Source: Flavobacteriaceae bacterium
GTDB taxonomy: Bacteria > Bacteroidota > Bacteroidia > Flavobacteriales > Flavobacteriaceae
Assembly (NCBI GenBank): GCA_024643385.1
Contig: JAHEMZ010000020.1
Location: forward strand, 1,912-42,911
DNA length: 41,000 nt
Direction of reading: 5' to 3'
The position numbers were made by a program, and so were the translations under genes. This document shows, piece by piece, positions 8,895 to 16,245 of this stretch (position 1 is its first letter; every line of letters begins with the position of its first letter). The notes under the pieces are model-generated. The model did no database searches. It saw only the letters and a list, made by a program, of their open reading frames with translations, and was not told the DNA's origin.

Positions 8895-11840
8895 ATGAAA
8901 AAAACTTATTACCTAGTTCTTGTAACTGCGTTACTAATTGGTTTTAGTACGCTAGCGCAAGAATCTTTTCCTCCTTCACAAATAGTGGAAGGAACCTTTA
9001 TTCGTAAAACAATGCGACTGGATGCCTTTCCAGAAATGGACCAAAACAATGTTCCGGCTGTACCAACAATGATCATTGATCAAGTTGTTACAAGAGCCGC
9101 CAGTAACGCCAAGAAAACGACTACGGTTATACACAACCTTCAAACGGAACCGGGACAAATTGTAAGCATGCCCATAGAGCAAAACTTTATTGGGGCTTCT
9201 CAAAGCGAATCAGGATTTTTACCTCCGGACCCTACAGGTGCGGCTGGACCAAATCATTATGTTCATTCGGTGAACTCTTTAGTGAAGATATTTGATAAGG
9301 CAGGAACCCTTTTAGTTGGACCTATCAATTTATCTGCTTTTTTAGGGATAGCTTCAAATAATGGTGATCCTATTGTATTGTATGATCAATTAGCAGATAG
9401 ATGGTTTGTAAGTGAGTTTGGAAACTTGGGATCTAATCTTGGATTGGCCATTGGAGTTTCTGAGACCAATGATCCTGCTGGAGCGTATAATGTGTATCAA
9501 TTTGATTTAGGTGGATTTCCGGATTATCCACATTATGGAGTTTGGCATGATGGGTATTATGGAACGGCTAACTACATAGGAGGTGGTCAAACGGTAGCTG
9601 GGTTTGTGATGGAGCGTGCGGCATTATTGGCAGGTGATCCTGCACCAAAAATGGTTTTATGGGATGAACTCCCGGGTGTTATCGGAAATGGTAATGGTGT
9701 GCGCAGTGCTGAACCGGCTAACTTTTTAGGAACAAACATCGATCCAACGCTTCCGGGATACTTTACCTATCTTCAAGATGATGGTTGGAATGCGGCTATT
9801 ACTTACGATCACTTAAAAATTTGGGAGGTAGAATTGGATTGGATCAATACAGCTAATACCACGATTTCTGCACCTCTAGAGATTGCTACAGATCCCTTCG
9901 ATGCAGGTGAATTATTTGGTAATGGAAACGGTGCGATCAGACAACCAAATACCAGTCAAAGACTTGCGGGACATGGAGGAATTATCTCTTTTGCTGCCAA
10001 CTACCGAGCCTTCGAAGACCATAATTCATGGTTGATTACTTTCAATACTTTTATTGACGCCAATGAGACCGGTGGGATAAGATGGATCGAATTGCGAAAT
10101 GATGGATCCAGTGATTGGAGTATCTATCAAGAAGGGACCTATTCCATCGCAGATGGACATAGCCGTGTAATGAGCAGTTCTGCCATGGACGCAGAAGGAA
10201 ATATTGCCTTGGCATATACCACGGCAAGTACGACCTTGCCAGTATCATTGCGCTATACAGGTCGCTTTGACGGAGATCCTTTAGGAACGATGACGGTTGC
10301 TGAAACAGTTATTTTTGATGGACCCGGCGTTAGAACCAACAATAACAGATATGGGGATTATTCTCATATGACAATGGACCCAGATAATTTTACTTTTTGG
10401 TATACGGGAGATTACTTTGCATCTAACAACTTTTGGAGAACGCGAATTGCCTCCTGGAGAATCTTTGGCCCATTTTCTAATGATGTGGGTGTAAACGGTA
10501 TTATTTCTCCATCCAATGGTGTTTTAACGAATGCTGAAGTGGTTGAAGTAAGTATCAGAAACTACAGCCCGGATCCTGTATCTAATATACCTGTGGAACT
10601 GAGAGTAGATGGAAACCTTGTGGCTACAGAAACATTTGGTGGCACAATCAATTCTAATGAAACTGCTACTTTTCAATTTGCTCAAACCGTAGACTTGTCT
10701 ACTTCAGGACAGACCTATTCTATCGAGGCTAAGACAACGCTTGCAGGGGATGGCTATAATCCTAATAATGATTTTACGAAGGAAGTGAGTCATCTATTTT
10801 CAAATGACGTTGGAGTGGTTACTATTCTAACACCTTTTTCTTCAGCTGGTTTAGGGGATGAAACAGTATCTGTCAGAGTTAGAAACTTTGGTGGTGTATC
10901 ACAATCAGGATTCAATGTGCAATATGCAGTCGATGGAGGAACTCCGGTATCACAAGCTTTTCCAGGAACTCTTGATTCTGAGGAAGAACAAATCTTTACC
11001 TTTTCTCAAACGGCTGATTTAAATGCGGGTGGAACATATGTAATCACCTCCAAGACTTTATTGGGTGGTGATCAATTACCGGCAAATGATGAAGCCTCTA
11101 CGATTGTTCAAAATATCGAGTGTCAACCATTATCTAATTGTACAGTAGGACACGGATTTAGATTGTTCGAAGTAGGTGGAATTAATAATGTATCAGGATG
11201 TGAGTCGGATGGATATGGTGATTTCACTAATTTAATTGCCAATCTAGAACCGGGTAGTACAAATTCACTAACGGTTACCTCTGAATATGGAAACCAATAT
11301 ATGAGTGTTTGGATCGATTATAATGATGACTTGTCTTTTAGTCCGGATGAAATCGTTGTGGATAATTATCATTTTGCACCGGGTCAAGCAGGTGGAACTT
11401 TTACTGAAACTATGGATTTGGTAGTTCCTGCAGATGCAACCCTTGGTGAGCATAGAATGCGAGCCAGAGCAAATGGGACGGGAATTGTTCCAAATGATTC
11501 TTGTGAGCTAATTGTGATTGGGGAAACAGAAGATTATACAGCAAATATTGGTGCTTTAGGGATAAATGATTATGTCATTAACGATGCTAACTTAATTATA
11601 CTTTCTAAAGAGAACAACCGATTTGAAGTAATTTTGGAAACAAATTATGACGAAGGAGTGTTTTTAGCAGTGTATAATTTGTTGGGTCAAGAATTAGGCT
11701 TCAACAAAGGAGTTCCTAAAGTAGATGGTGCTTATAGAGTGAATTTAGATATGAGTAATGTTGCAAGCGGTACATACCTTGTTAGAATGGGTGGTCATTC
11801 CACAACTACTTATAAAACGGGTCGTATTATCGTTAAATAA
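8895..11840 (+). CDS. T9SS-secreted multidomain protein C (paralog of A and B)
   Basis: 981 residues from the ATG at 8895. A TTG at 8871 is in frame, but it would place eight residues ahead of a good signal peptide (MKKTYYLVLVTALLIG, ending TLAQ), so it was not used. The domain order matches A: PPDPTGAAGPNHYV region, two CARDB-like repeats, GEVED domain (WIDYNDDLSF, IGETEDYTAN) and type A sorting domain (VYNLLGQELGFNK, ASGTYLVRM). The N-terminal half is nearly identical in protein sequence to A, with many synonymous codon changes. The second CARDB and GEVED region is the most diverged of the three. Function is unknown; surface exposure or release by T9SS is expected. Confidence 0.88.
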   Translation: MKKTYYLVLVTALLIGFSTLAQESFPPSQIVEGTFIRKTMRLDAFPEMDQNNVPAVPTMIIDQVVTRAASNAKKTTTVIHNLQTEPGQIVSMPIEQNFIGASQSESGFLPPDPTGAAGPNHYVHSVNSLVKIFDKAGTLLVGPINLSAFLGIASNNGDPIVLYDQLADRWFVSEFGNLGSNLGLAIGVSETNDPAGAYNVYQFDLGGFPDYPHYGVWHDGYYGTANYIGGGQTVAGFVMERAALLAGDPAPKMVLWDELPGVIGNGNGVRSAEPANFLGTNIDPTLPGYFTYLQDDGWNAAITYDHLKIWEVELDWINTANTTISAPLEIATDPFDAGELFGNGNGAIRQPNTSQRLAGHGGIISFAANYRAFEDHNSWLITFNTFIDANETGGIRWIELRNDGSSDWSIYQEGTYSIADGHSRVMSSSAMDAEGNIALAYTTASTTLPVSLRYTGRFDGDPLGTMTVAETVIFDGPGVRTNNNRYGDYSHMTMDPDNFTFWYTGDYFASNNFWRTRIASWRIFGPFSNDVGVNGIISPSNGVLTNAEVVEVSIRNYSPDPVSNIPVELRVDGNLVATETFGGTINSNETATFQFAQTVDLSTSGQTYSIEAKTTLAGDGYNPNNDFTKEVSHLFSNDVGVVTILTPFSSAGLGDETVSVRVRNFGGVSQSGFNVQYAVDGGTPVSQAFPGTLDSEEEQIFTFSQTADLNAGGTYVITSKTLLGGDQLPANDEASTIVQNIECQPLSNCTVGHGFRLFEVGGINNVSGCESDGYGDFTNLIANLEPGSTNSLTVTSEYGNQYMSVWIDYNDDLSFSPDEIVVDNYHFAPGQAGGTFTETMDLVVPADATLGEHRMRARANGTGIVPNDSCELIVIGETEDYTANIGALGINDYVINDANLIILSKENNRFEVILETNYDEGVFLAVYNLLGQELGFNKGVPKVDGAYRVNLDMSNVASGTYLVRMGGHSTTTYKTGRIIVK

Positions 11841-11860
11841 TAAGACTTAATAATTGGTAA

Positions 11861-11890
11861 GAAAAAAGCGGGCAATTGCCCGCTTTTTTT
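11861..11890. terminator. Bidirectional intrinsic terminator between protein C and the RNA methyltransferase gene
   Basis: A6, GCGGGC-AATT-GCCCGC (11868-11883), T7. It sits between two convergent genes and its A and T tracts serve both strands. Confidence 0.9.
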
Positions 11891-11938
11891 ATGAAGTGCG
11901 TTTTACTAATGGTCAAGTCAAAAAGTGTAATAGAATGA

Positions 11939-13150
11939 TTAATTCTTTTTTAACAGAGCCATATAAAATCCATCGAACCCGGTTTCACTCGGGTATAAGG
12001 TCTGTTCCTTTTGTAGTTTAAATTCTTTTCCTGCCTCAGAACTTAAAAATTCTTTTACCTGAAGCTCATTTTCAGAAGGTAAAATAGAACAGGTGGCATA
12101 TACCATTTCTCCACCTTCTTTGAGAATTTTCGAATAGGACTGTAATATCTCTTGTTGAGTGGCTCGAATATTATCCAAAAATTCCGGCTGCAGTTTCCAT
12201 TTGGCATCAGGATTTCGCTTCAGTACTCCAAGTCCGGTACAGGGCGCATCTATTAGAAGTTTATCGGCTTTACCATATAATTTTTTAATGGTCTTTGTTG
12301 AATCAATTAATCTAGTTTCAAGGTTGTGTATACCATTTCTTCGTGCCCTTCGCTTTAATTCTTCTAATTTATTTTCATAAATATCCAGCGCTATTATTTG
12401 ACCCTTATTTTCCATCAAAGTGGCCAGATGAAGACTTTTTCCACCGGCGCCCGCGCATGCATCAACAACGCGCATCCCTGGTTCGGGATTTAGTAATTCG
12501 GCAACTTTTTGAGAGGATGCATCCTGAACTTCAAACCAACCATTTTTAAATTGTTCGGTAATGAATACATTAGTACGCTCTTTTAGCATTATGGCATCCG
12601 ATAAACCCTTAATCTTTTCAGTAGAAATGTCCTGATCGTTTAATACGTTTTGCAGCTCCTCTAGGGATGTTTTTAGGGTATTTACACGCAAAATAACTTC
12701 TGCCTGCTGATTCAGGGCTTTAAGTTCTTTTTCCCAGCGTACTTTCCCTAATTCCTTTAACCCCAGTTCATCCAGCCAATCCGGAATAGATTCACGAATT
12801 TTTCGGACTTTAGACAGTTCATCAAAACTACCCTTTATTTTTCGAGTTGGAGTACCTTCGAACTGTTTCCAGTCAGGAAGTTTAATACCCCTTAAGGTAG
12901 CCCAAACAACAAAAAGGCGAAATAGGTTCTCCCGGTCGAAAGGCTCCTTTACTTCGGCTATTTCTGCATATAACCGTTTCCATCGAACGATGTCATAGGT
13001 AGTTTCCGCAATAAAACTGCGGTCTCTGGAACCCCATCGTTTATCCCTCTTGAGTGTATTCTTTAATACCTTATCAGCCTGTATCTTTTCATTAAAGATA
13101 AGATGAAGGGAATCTATTGTGGCAAATACCAAATTTCGATGCAGTCTCAT
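11939..13150 (-). CDS. RsmB/NOP2-family RNA (cytosine-C5) methyltransferase
   Basis: SAM-dependent enzyme, probably making m5C in rRNA. The start is taken at the ATG at 13150 (MRLHRNLVF, 403 residues). A longer in-frame reading would begin inside the divergent gene's leader and lacks family resemblance. The SAM-binding motif VVDACAGAGGKSLHLA is followed by an LDIYENKL acidic loop. Motif IV DAPCTGLGVLKRNPD carries one cysteine and motif VI YATCSILPSEN carries the catalytic-type TCS cysteine. The N-terminal third (about 1-150) looks like the helical NusB-like extension of RsmB proteins but is short. A TAACTTTG box on this strand at 13175-13168 is a possible -7 element. The exact target (C967 of 16S or another) cannot be told from sequence. 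Confidence 0.9.
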   Translation of the reverse strand: MRLHRNLVFATIDSLHLIFNEKIQADKVLKNTLKRDKRWGSRDRSFIAETTYDIVRWKRLYAEIAEVKEPFDRENLFRLFVVWATLRGIKLPDWKQFEGTPTRKIKGSFDELSKVRKIRESIPDWLDELGLKELGKVRWEKELKALNQQAEVILRVNTLKTSLEELQNVLNDQDISTEKIKGLSDAIMLKERTNVFITEQFKNGWFEVQDASSQKVAELLNPEPGMRVVDACAGAGGKSLHLATLMENKGQIIALDIYENKLEELKRRARRNGIHNLETRLIDSTKTIKKLYGKADKLLIDAPCTGLGVLKRNPDAKWKLQPEFLDNIRATQQEILQSYSKILKEGGEMVYATCSILPSENELQVKEFLSSEAGKEFKLQKEQTLYPSETGFDGFYMALLKKN

Positions 13151-13167
13151 AGTCAATTTATTGGCTG

Positions 13168-13175
13168 CAAAGTTA
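13168..13175 (-). promoter_or_regulatory. Putative -7 box of the RNA methyltransferase gene
   Basis: TAACTTTG on the minus strand fits TAnnTTTG and lies 18 bases upstream of the chosen ATG, which supports the shorter start. No well-spaced TTTG is present. Confidence 0.4.
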
Positions 13176-13218
13176 CTATTCTTTGACTGTTTAATTACTT
13201 TTGAAAAAATATTTTTCC

Positions 13219-14256
13219 ATGAAGTTTGTTCCCGTCCTTTTTTCAATGATGCTCATTATGGCATGCTCTAATAAAAGAGCTGATTTTGAAAGTGTCACCA
13301 TACAAACAATTTATACCGATTCATTAAGTATACGTGCGATTGCACCCCTGGATGAAAATCGAGTTTGGTTTGCATCGGATAAGGGAAAGGTTGGTTTGAT
13401 TGACGGAGATACTCCAAAATTGGCTACGATCAAATACGAGGATTCATTACTTCACTTTAGATCACTTTCCGTGACCTCAGGAGCCGTTTTTGTATTGAGC
13501 ATTGCAAATCCTGCGGTCCTCTATAAGATTGACTTTGACGGTCGAGAAGCCACTCATATACAAGAAGTGTATGCCGAAACAGGCGAAAAGGTGTTTTACG
13601 ATTCCATGAAATTTTGGAATGACAAGGAAGGTATTGCGATGGGAGACCCAACCGAGGATTGTCTTTCAGTTTTAATCACAAGAGATGGAGGTGATCACTG
13701 GAACAAACTCTCCTGCTCATTGTTGCCTGGAATAGAGCAAGGGGAAGCAGGTTTTGCCGCAAGCAATTCGAATATAGCGTTGTATGAAAACCACGTGTGG
13801 ATGGCGACAGGAGGGAAGAGAGCAAGGGTATATCACTCTGCCGATAGGGGAGTGAATTGGGAAGTTTTTAATACCCCTATTTTACAAGGAAGGGCCATGA
13901 CGGGCATTTATTCCATCGATTTTTACAATGATAAGTTAGGTGTTATTGTAGGTGGTGATTGGGAACAAAAAGACTTTAATGAAGGAAATAAGGCCATTAC
14001 TACAGATGGAGGAAGAACATGGCATTTGATCGCCAATGGGGAAGTTCCCGGCTTCCAATCGGCAGTGAAATTTGTCCCCGGTAGTGACGGGGATGAAATA
14101 GTCTCAGTGGGATCCCCGGGTATTTTTTACAGTCATAACAGAGGGAAGTCATGGGAAAAGATTACCCAAGAAGGATTTTATGCCCTTGAATTTGTGAATG
14201 ACACCCTCGCTTTCGCCAGTGGCGCTAATAGGATCGTAAAACTTACGTTTCAATAA
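13219..14256 (+). CDS. Ycf48/BNR-repeat beta-propeller lipoprotein
   Basis: 345 residues from the ATG at 13219; an in-frame TTG at 13201 was rejected because it pushes the lipobox inward. The lipobox LIMAC places the lipidated cysteine at residue 16. Asp-box (BNR) motifs S/T-x-D-x-G-x-x-W recur as TRDGGDHW, SADRGVNW, TTDGGRTW and SHNRGKSW, as expected for a Ycf48- or sialidase-like propeller. There are no obvious sialidase catalytic residues, so a binding or assembly role is more likely than hydrolysis. It is divergent from the RNA methyltransferase, and its stop codon abuts the stop of the convergent Spy-like gene with no base between. The substrate is unknown. Confidence 0.8.
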   Translation: MKFVPVLFSMMLIMACSNKRADFESVTIQTIYTDSLSIRAIAPLDENRVWFASDKGKVGLIDGDTPKLATIKYEDSLLHFRSLSVTSGAVFVLSIANPAVLYKIDFDGREATHIQEVYAETGEKVFYDSMKFWNDKEGIAMGDPTEDCLSVLITRDGGDHWNKLSCSLLPGIEQGEAGFAASNSNIALYENHVWMATGGKRARVYHSADRGVNWEVFNTPILQGRAMTGIYSIDFYNDKLGVIVGGDWEQKDFNEGNKAITTDGGRTWHLIANGEVPGFQSAVKFVPGSDGDEIVSVGSPGIFYSHNRGKSWEKITQEGFYALEFVNDTLAFASGANRIVKLTFQ

Positions 14257-14697
14257 TTAGGGATGTTCCGGTCCATGCTTTCCCTTGACCCTCTCAAGGA
14301 GTTTCATCTTAAATTCTTCTTCAGCGTGTTTTAATTTCAATATTTTTTTTGAGGATAGAACATTTCGAAGATTTTCATCCATTTCTTGATGGTATTGAAA
14401 TTCTTTTGATTTTAGATCTAAAATCTTCTCTAATAATACATTGGCTTCTTCCTCCGATAAATTATCAACCCCTTTCACGAGAGTGAAGATTTCTTTTCGT
14501 TCTATTCTGCGTAATTCCATCAGTTTGCCATCGTAGAGATTATATACCGGCCAGAATTTTTCAGCCTCTGCGGGAGATAAGTCAAGCTCTTCTGTAATGA
14601 ATGCGGTTTTATAAGCTTTTAATTTTTCACTTCTTTCTCCTCTTTGACCAAAAGTGATGGCGGATACGAGTAATAAAATATATACAATTGTTTTCAT
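14257..14697 (-). CDS. Spy/CpxP-like periplasmic protein
   Basis: 146 residues with a signal peptide (MKTIVYILLLVSAITFGQ) followed by an almost entirely helical, charged body with the segment LDLSPAEAEKFWPVYN. This resembles the Spy/CpxP-like periplasmic sensors or chaperones often found next to ECF sigma genes in flavobacteria. It is the last gene of a three-gene unit, lying three bases after the anti-sigma-like gene. By analogy it may sense envelope or metal stress and modulate the anti-sigma factor; that is inference. The assignment rests on length, helical composition and context, not on a full LTxxQ motif pair. Confidence 0.65.
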   Translation of the reverse strand: MKTIVYILLLVSAITFGQRGERSEKLKAYKTAFITEELDLSPAEAEKFWPVYNLYDGKLMELRRIERKEIFTLVKGVDNLSEEEANVLLEKILDLKSKEFQYHQEMDENLRNVLSSKKILKLKHAEEEFKMKLLERVKGKHGPEHP

Positions 14698-14699
14698 GA

Positions 14700-15221
14700 T
14701 TATTCCTGGAATAAATTGGATTCATCTATATTATCTAACAAATAATTTTCGAGATTTTCATCTGTAGTAAAAGTAGTTTCTAAGGCAAGTTCATCAATAT
14801 CTTCTTCCGTTAATAATTGCGCTAAATCCTGCGAACCTACCAGGAGAGTCCCATTTTCTATATAGGCGCTAATTTCGGTGGCAGCTAGTATTTCTGAGTC
14901 ATAGGTATAAAGCTCCCAAATAAAGAAACCTGCAACTAAACAAGCCGCTATGCCTGATATAAATGGCACCCAATTTCTTGCATATAGGGGGACAACTTTA
15001 CGTATGGGCTTTTTATCGATTGCTAATGAAACAAATCGATCTTCCAAATTTTCAAAATAATTTTTAGGAACGGACAAACCGTGTTCTTGTGGAATGTCTA
15101 TTTCATTCAATCGATCCAACAACTGTTGCTCCATCGATTCAAGATAACCGTTTGGAGTTTTAAAGCCGAGTTTATTTGATTTATCGTCCATCATTTTATA
15201 CTTTGACTGTTTTGCGCTCAT
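14700..15221 (-). CDS. Single-span membrane protein, probable anti-sigma factor
   Basis: 173 residues. The N-terminal region faces the cytoplasm and contains KTPNGYLESMEQQLLDRL and VPKNYFENLEDRF, two copies of a P-x-x-Y-hydrophobic-E-x-hydrophobic-E-x-x pattern. One membrane helix lies at about residues 88-106 (FISGIAACLVAGFFIWEL). An acidic, glutamate-rich periplasmic tail follows (LTEEDIDELALETTF). The start overlaps the sigma-factor stop by four bases (ATGA at 15221-15218), so translation is probably coupled. Position and topology suggest it holds the sigma factor at the membrane. There is no zinc-binding HxxxCxxC motif, so it is not a ZAS-type anti-sigma factor. Confidence 0.65.
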   Translation of the reverse strand: MSAKQSKYKMMDDKSNKLGFKTPNGYLESMEQQLLDRLNEIDIPQEHGLSVPKNYFENLEDRFVSLAIDKKPIRKVVPLYARNWVPFISGIAACLVAGFFIWELYTYDSEILAATEISAYIENGTLLVGSQDLAQLLTEEDIDELALETTFTTDENLENYLLDNIDESNLFQE

Positions 15222-15772
15222 AAAGTTTCATCTTTAAGCTGATTCGCAATTTTTTTTACAGCAATATGATAGCTGCTTTTGAGTCCGCCTACAGAAGTTC
15301 CAAGAATTTCCGATAGATCCTCGTAGGTCAGATCGTCAAAATATTTCATATTAAAGATAAGCTGTTGCCGTTGGGGTAACATGGCGATAGCCTTTTGTAA
15401 TTTCAATTGAATTTCATCTCCTTCAAAATAAACATCAGATTCCAGTTGTAATAGTGCTTGTTGCTGGATTTCTTCCGAAGAGACCATATTCTTTCTTGCT
15501 TTTTGATTGATGAATGTAATGGCTTCATTTGTGGCGATACGATACATCCAAGTATATAGCTTACTATCCCCTTTGAAGGAATCTATATTTCGAAAAATTT
15601 TTATAAACGTATTTTGAAGTACATCGTCTGTATCATCATGATCCAAGACCATCTTTCTTATATGCCAATACAGTCTTTCCTTATAGAGCGTGATAAGTTC
15701 ACGATAAGCCTGTTCTCTAAGCTCACTGTTTTTAAGATTTTCGACTAAAAATGATTCTTGAAACAAAGGCAT
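15218..15772 (-). CDS. ECF-type RNA polymerase sigma factor (sigma-70 family)
   Basis: 184 residues. Region 2 lies at about 25-95 (DDTDDVLQNTFIKIFRNI, TWMYRIATNEAITFIN). Region 4 is at about 130-180 (LPQRQQLIFNMKYFDDLTY, LSEILGTSVGGLKSSYH, the helix-turn-helix). It redirects RNA polymerase to stress or envelope genes. It heads the three-gene unit with the membrane protein and the Spy-like protein. Its 5' leader contains an inverted repeat CGGGA-N8-TCCCG at 15814-15831, about 40-60 bases before the ATG. Autoregulation is likely for this family but the sequence does not prove it. Confidence 0.9.
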   Translation of the reverse strand: MPLFQESFLVENLKNSELREQAYRELITLYKERLYWHIRKMVLDHDDTDDVLQNTFIKIFRNIDSFKGDSKLYTWMYRIATNEAITFINQKARKNMVSSEEIQQQALLQLESDVYFEGDEIQLKLQKAIAMLPQRQQLIFNMKYFDDLTYEDLSEILGTSVGGLKSSYHIAVKKIANQLKDETL

Positions 15773-15813
15773 GATTTAAAGATAAGACTTAATAAAGTGA
15801 AAAAGGTTTAATG

Positions 15814-15831
15814 CGGGACACATGAATCCCG
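15814..15831. promoter_or_regulatory. Inverted repeat upstream of the ECF sigma gene
   Basis: CGGGA-CACATGAA-TCCCG. It may be an RNA hairpin in the sigma-factor leader or a protein-binding site. It also precedes the first 40-base repeated element by about 15 bases. Confidence 0.4.
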
Positions 15832-15845
15832 AAAAAATGTAAATA

Positions 15846-15885
15846 AAAATCGATAAAAGACATAAAAAAGCGATAAAATGCAAAA
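15846..15885 (+). repeat. 40-base AT-rich element, copy 1
   Basis: It matches 16081-16120 at 33 of 40 positions by hand alignment. It contains two GATAAA cores 20 bases apart (15852 and 15872) and ends in GATAAAATGCAAAA, which is exact in both copies. It lies upstream of the first predicted small RNA and may be an operator or UP-like element. Confidence 0.7.
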
Positions 15886-15889
15886 AATA

Positions 15890-15920
15890 TTTTATGGTAG
15901 GAAAAATATTACTAAATTTA
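15890..15920 (+). promoter_or_regulatory. Degenerate promoter of predicted small RNA 1
   Basis: TTTT at 15890-15893 (allowing T for the final G), a 19-base spacer and TAAATTTA at 15913-15920. It has one mismatch in each box against TTTG-N19-TAnnTTTG. It is weaker than the promoter of the second module but in the same relative place. Confidence 0.4.
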
Positions 15921-15925
15921 CCTAA

Positions 15926-16016
15926 TACATCTTATGTATAGGTTCTTCGTTAGCAGCCCCAACTGTAATGAGAGCTGAATTAAACGGGTCTAAGCGGGGG
16001 CTGACCCGTTTTCTTT
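15926..16016 (+). ncRNA. Predicted small RNA 1 of a duplicated pair
   Basis: About 90 bases between a degenerate promoter and a clear hairpin terminator, with no credible reading frame on this strand. It carries TTATGTA at 15932 and AGCCCCAA at 15955-15962; both motifs recur at the same relative places in the second module. The 3' hairpin is AACGGGTC/GACCCGTT (15983-15990 with 16003-16010). An inner AGC/GCT extension leaves a G-rich loop. The 5' CAGCCCC segment (15954-15960) is complementary to GGGGCTG at 15997-16003, so a loop-to-5'-end interaction is possible. The ends are estimates. I recognise no known RNA family. Confidence 0.5.
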
Positions 16017-16020
16017 TCTT
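15983..16020 (+). terminator. Intrinsic terminator of predicted small RNA 1
   Basis: An eight-base-pair stem AACGGGTC/GACCCGTT, with a 12-base loop that can pair further, followed by a T-rich run TTTTCTTTTCTT. Confidence 0.75.
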
Positions 16021-16050
16021 AGCTTTTAATTTAGGAAAAATATTCAAAAA

Positions 16051-16068
16051 AGTAGGAAACGAACTACT
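16051..16068. promoter_or_regulatory. Inverted repeat upstream of the second 40-base element
   Basis: AGTAG-GAAACGAA-CTACT. It is a five-base stem with an eight-base loop, the same geometry as the inverted repeat at 15814-15831, and it stands 12 bases before element copy 2. Confidence 0.35.
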
Positions 16069-16080
16069 AAAATTGGAATT

Positions 16081-16120
16081 AAAATCGATAAAGTGCATAT
16101 AAATAAGATAAAATGCAAAA
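16081..16120 (+). repeat. 40-base AT-rich element, copy 2
   Basis: Partner of 15846-15885, with GATAAA cores at 16087 and 16108 (21 bases apart). It ends just upstream of the strong promoter of small RNA 2. Confidence 0.7.
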
Positions 16121-16124
16121 TTAA

Positions 16125-16155
16125 TTTGGTAGATTAAAAAACATTTGTATCTTTG
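16125..16155 (+). promoter_or_regulatory. Consensus promoter of predicted small RNA 2
   Basis: TTTG at 16125-16128, a 19-base spacer and TATCTTTG at 16148-16155, a full match to the Bacteroidota housekeeping promoter. No coding start follows on this strand; the next element is a terminator about 60 bases on. This is the main argument for a non-coding transcript. Confidence 0.8.
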
Positions 16156-16159
16156 ACGT

Positions 16160-16245
16160 GTACTTATGTAATAATAACTAATCATTGCAAGCCCCAAATG
16201 CGATGACTACTTAAAGAAGCGGAGCCCCAAAGCCGCTTCTTTTTT
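16160..16245 (+). ncRNA. Predicted small RNA 2 of a duplicated pair
   Basis: About 85 bases from the expected transcription start after the TATCTTTG box to the T run. It contains TTATGTA (16164) and AGCCCCAA (16190-16197), as in small RNA 1. The terminator loop holds a second AGCCCC (16223-16228). The CCCC-bearing segments are predicted to be unpaired, which is typical of seed regions in antisense-acting RNAs, though that role is inference. It does not look like 6S, SRP, tmRNA or RNase P RNA. The start is estimated from the promoter and the end from the terminator. Confidence 0.6.

Larger units (their letters stand above)
2803..11840 (+). repeat. Tandem array of three paralogous T9SS protein genes
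   Basis: Three collinear genes of 980, 975 and 981 codons share the same domain order and long stretches of near-identical protein. Examples are the PPDPTGAAGPNHY motif, the PDNFTFW motif, the CARDB repeats and the GTAANGV-type sorting tail. Each unit is closed by its own hairpin terminator, so the array looks like repeated whole-gene duplication rather than one operon. Confidence 0.9.

Noticed and set aside
2803..11840. Recent duplication or assembly artefact for the three T9SS genes
   Set aside because: Copies differ by many synonymous changes and in whole segments, and each has a different terminator hairpin, so they are genuine old paralogs.
15922..16197. 91-codon open frame on the minus strand between the sigma gene and the exporter
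   Set aside because: It spans both predicted small RNAs in antisense, including the small RNA 1 terminator. It has a hydrophobic-aromatic, low-complexity translation and no family resemblance. Promoter and terminator signals here run on the plus strand.
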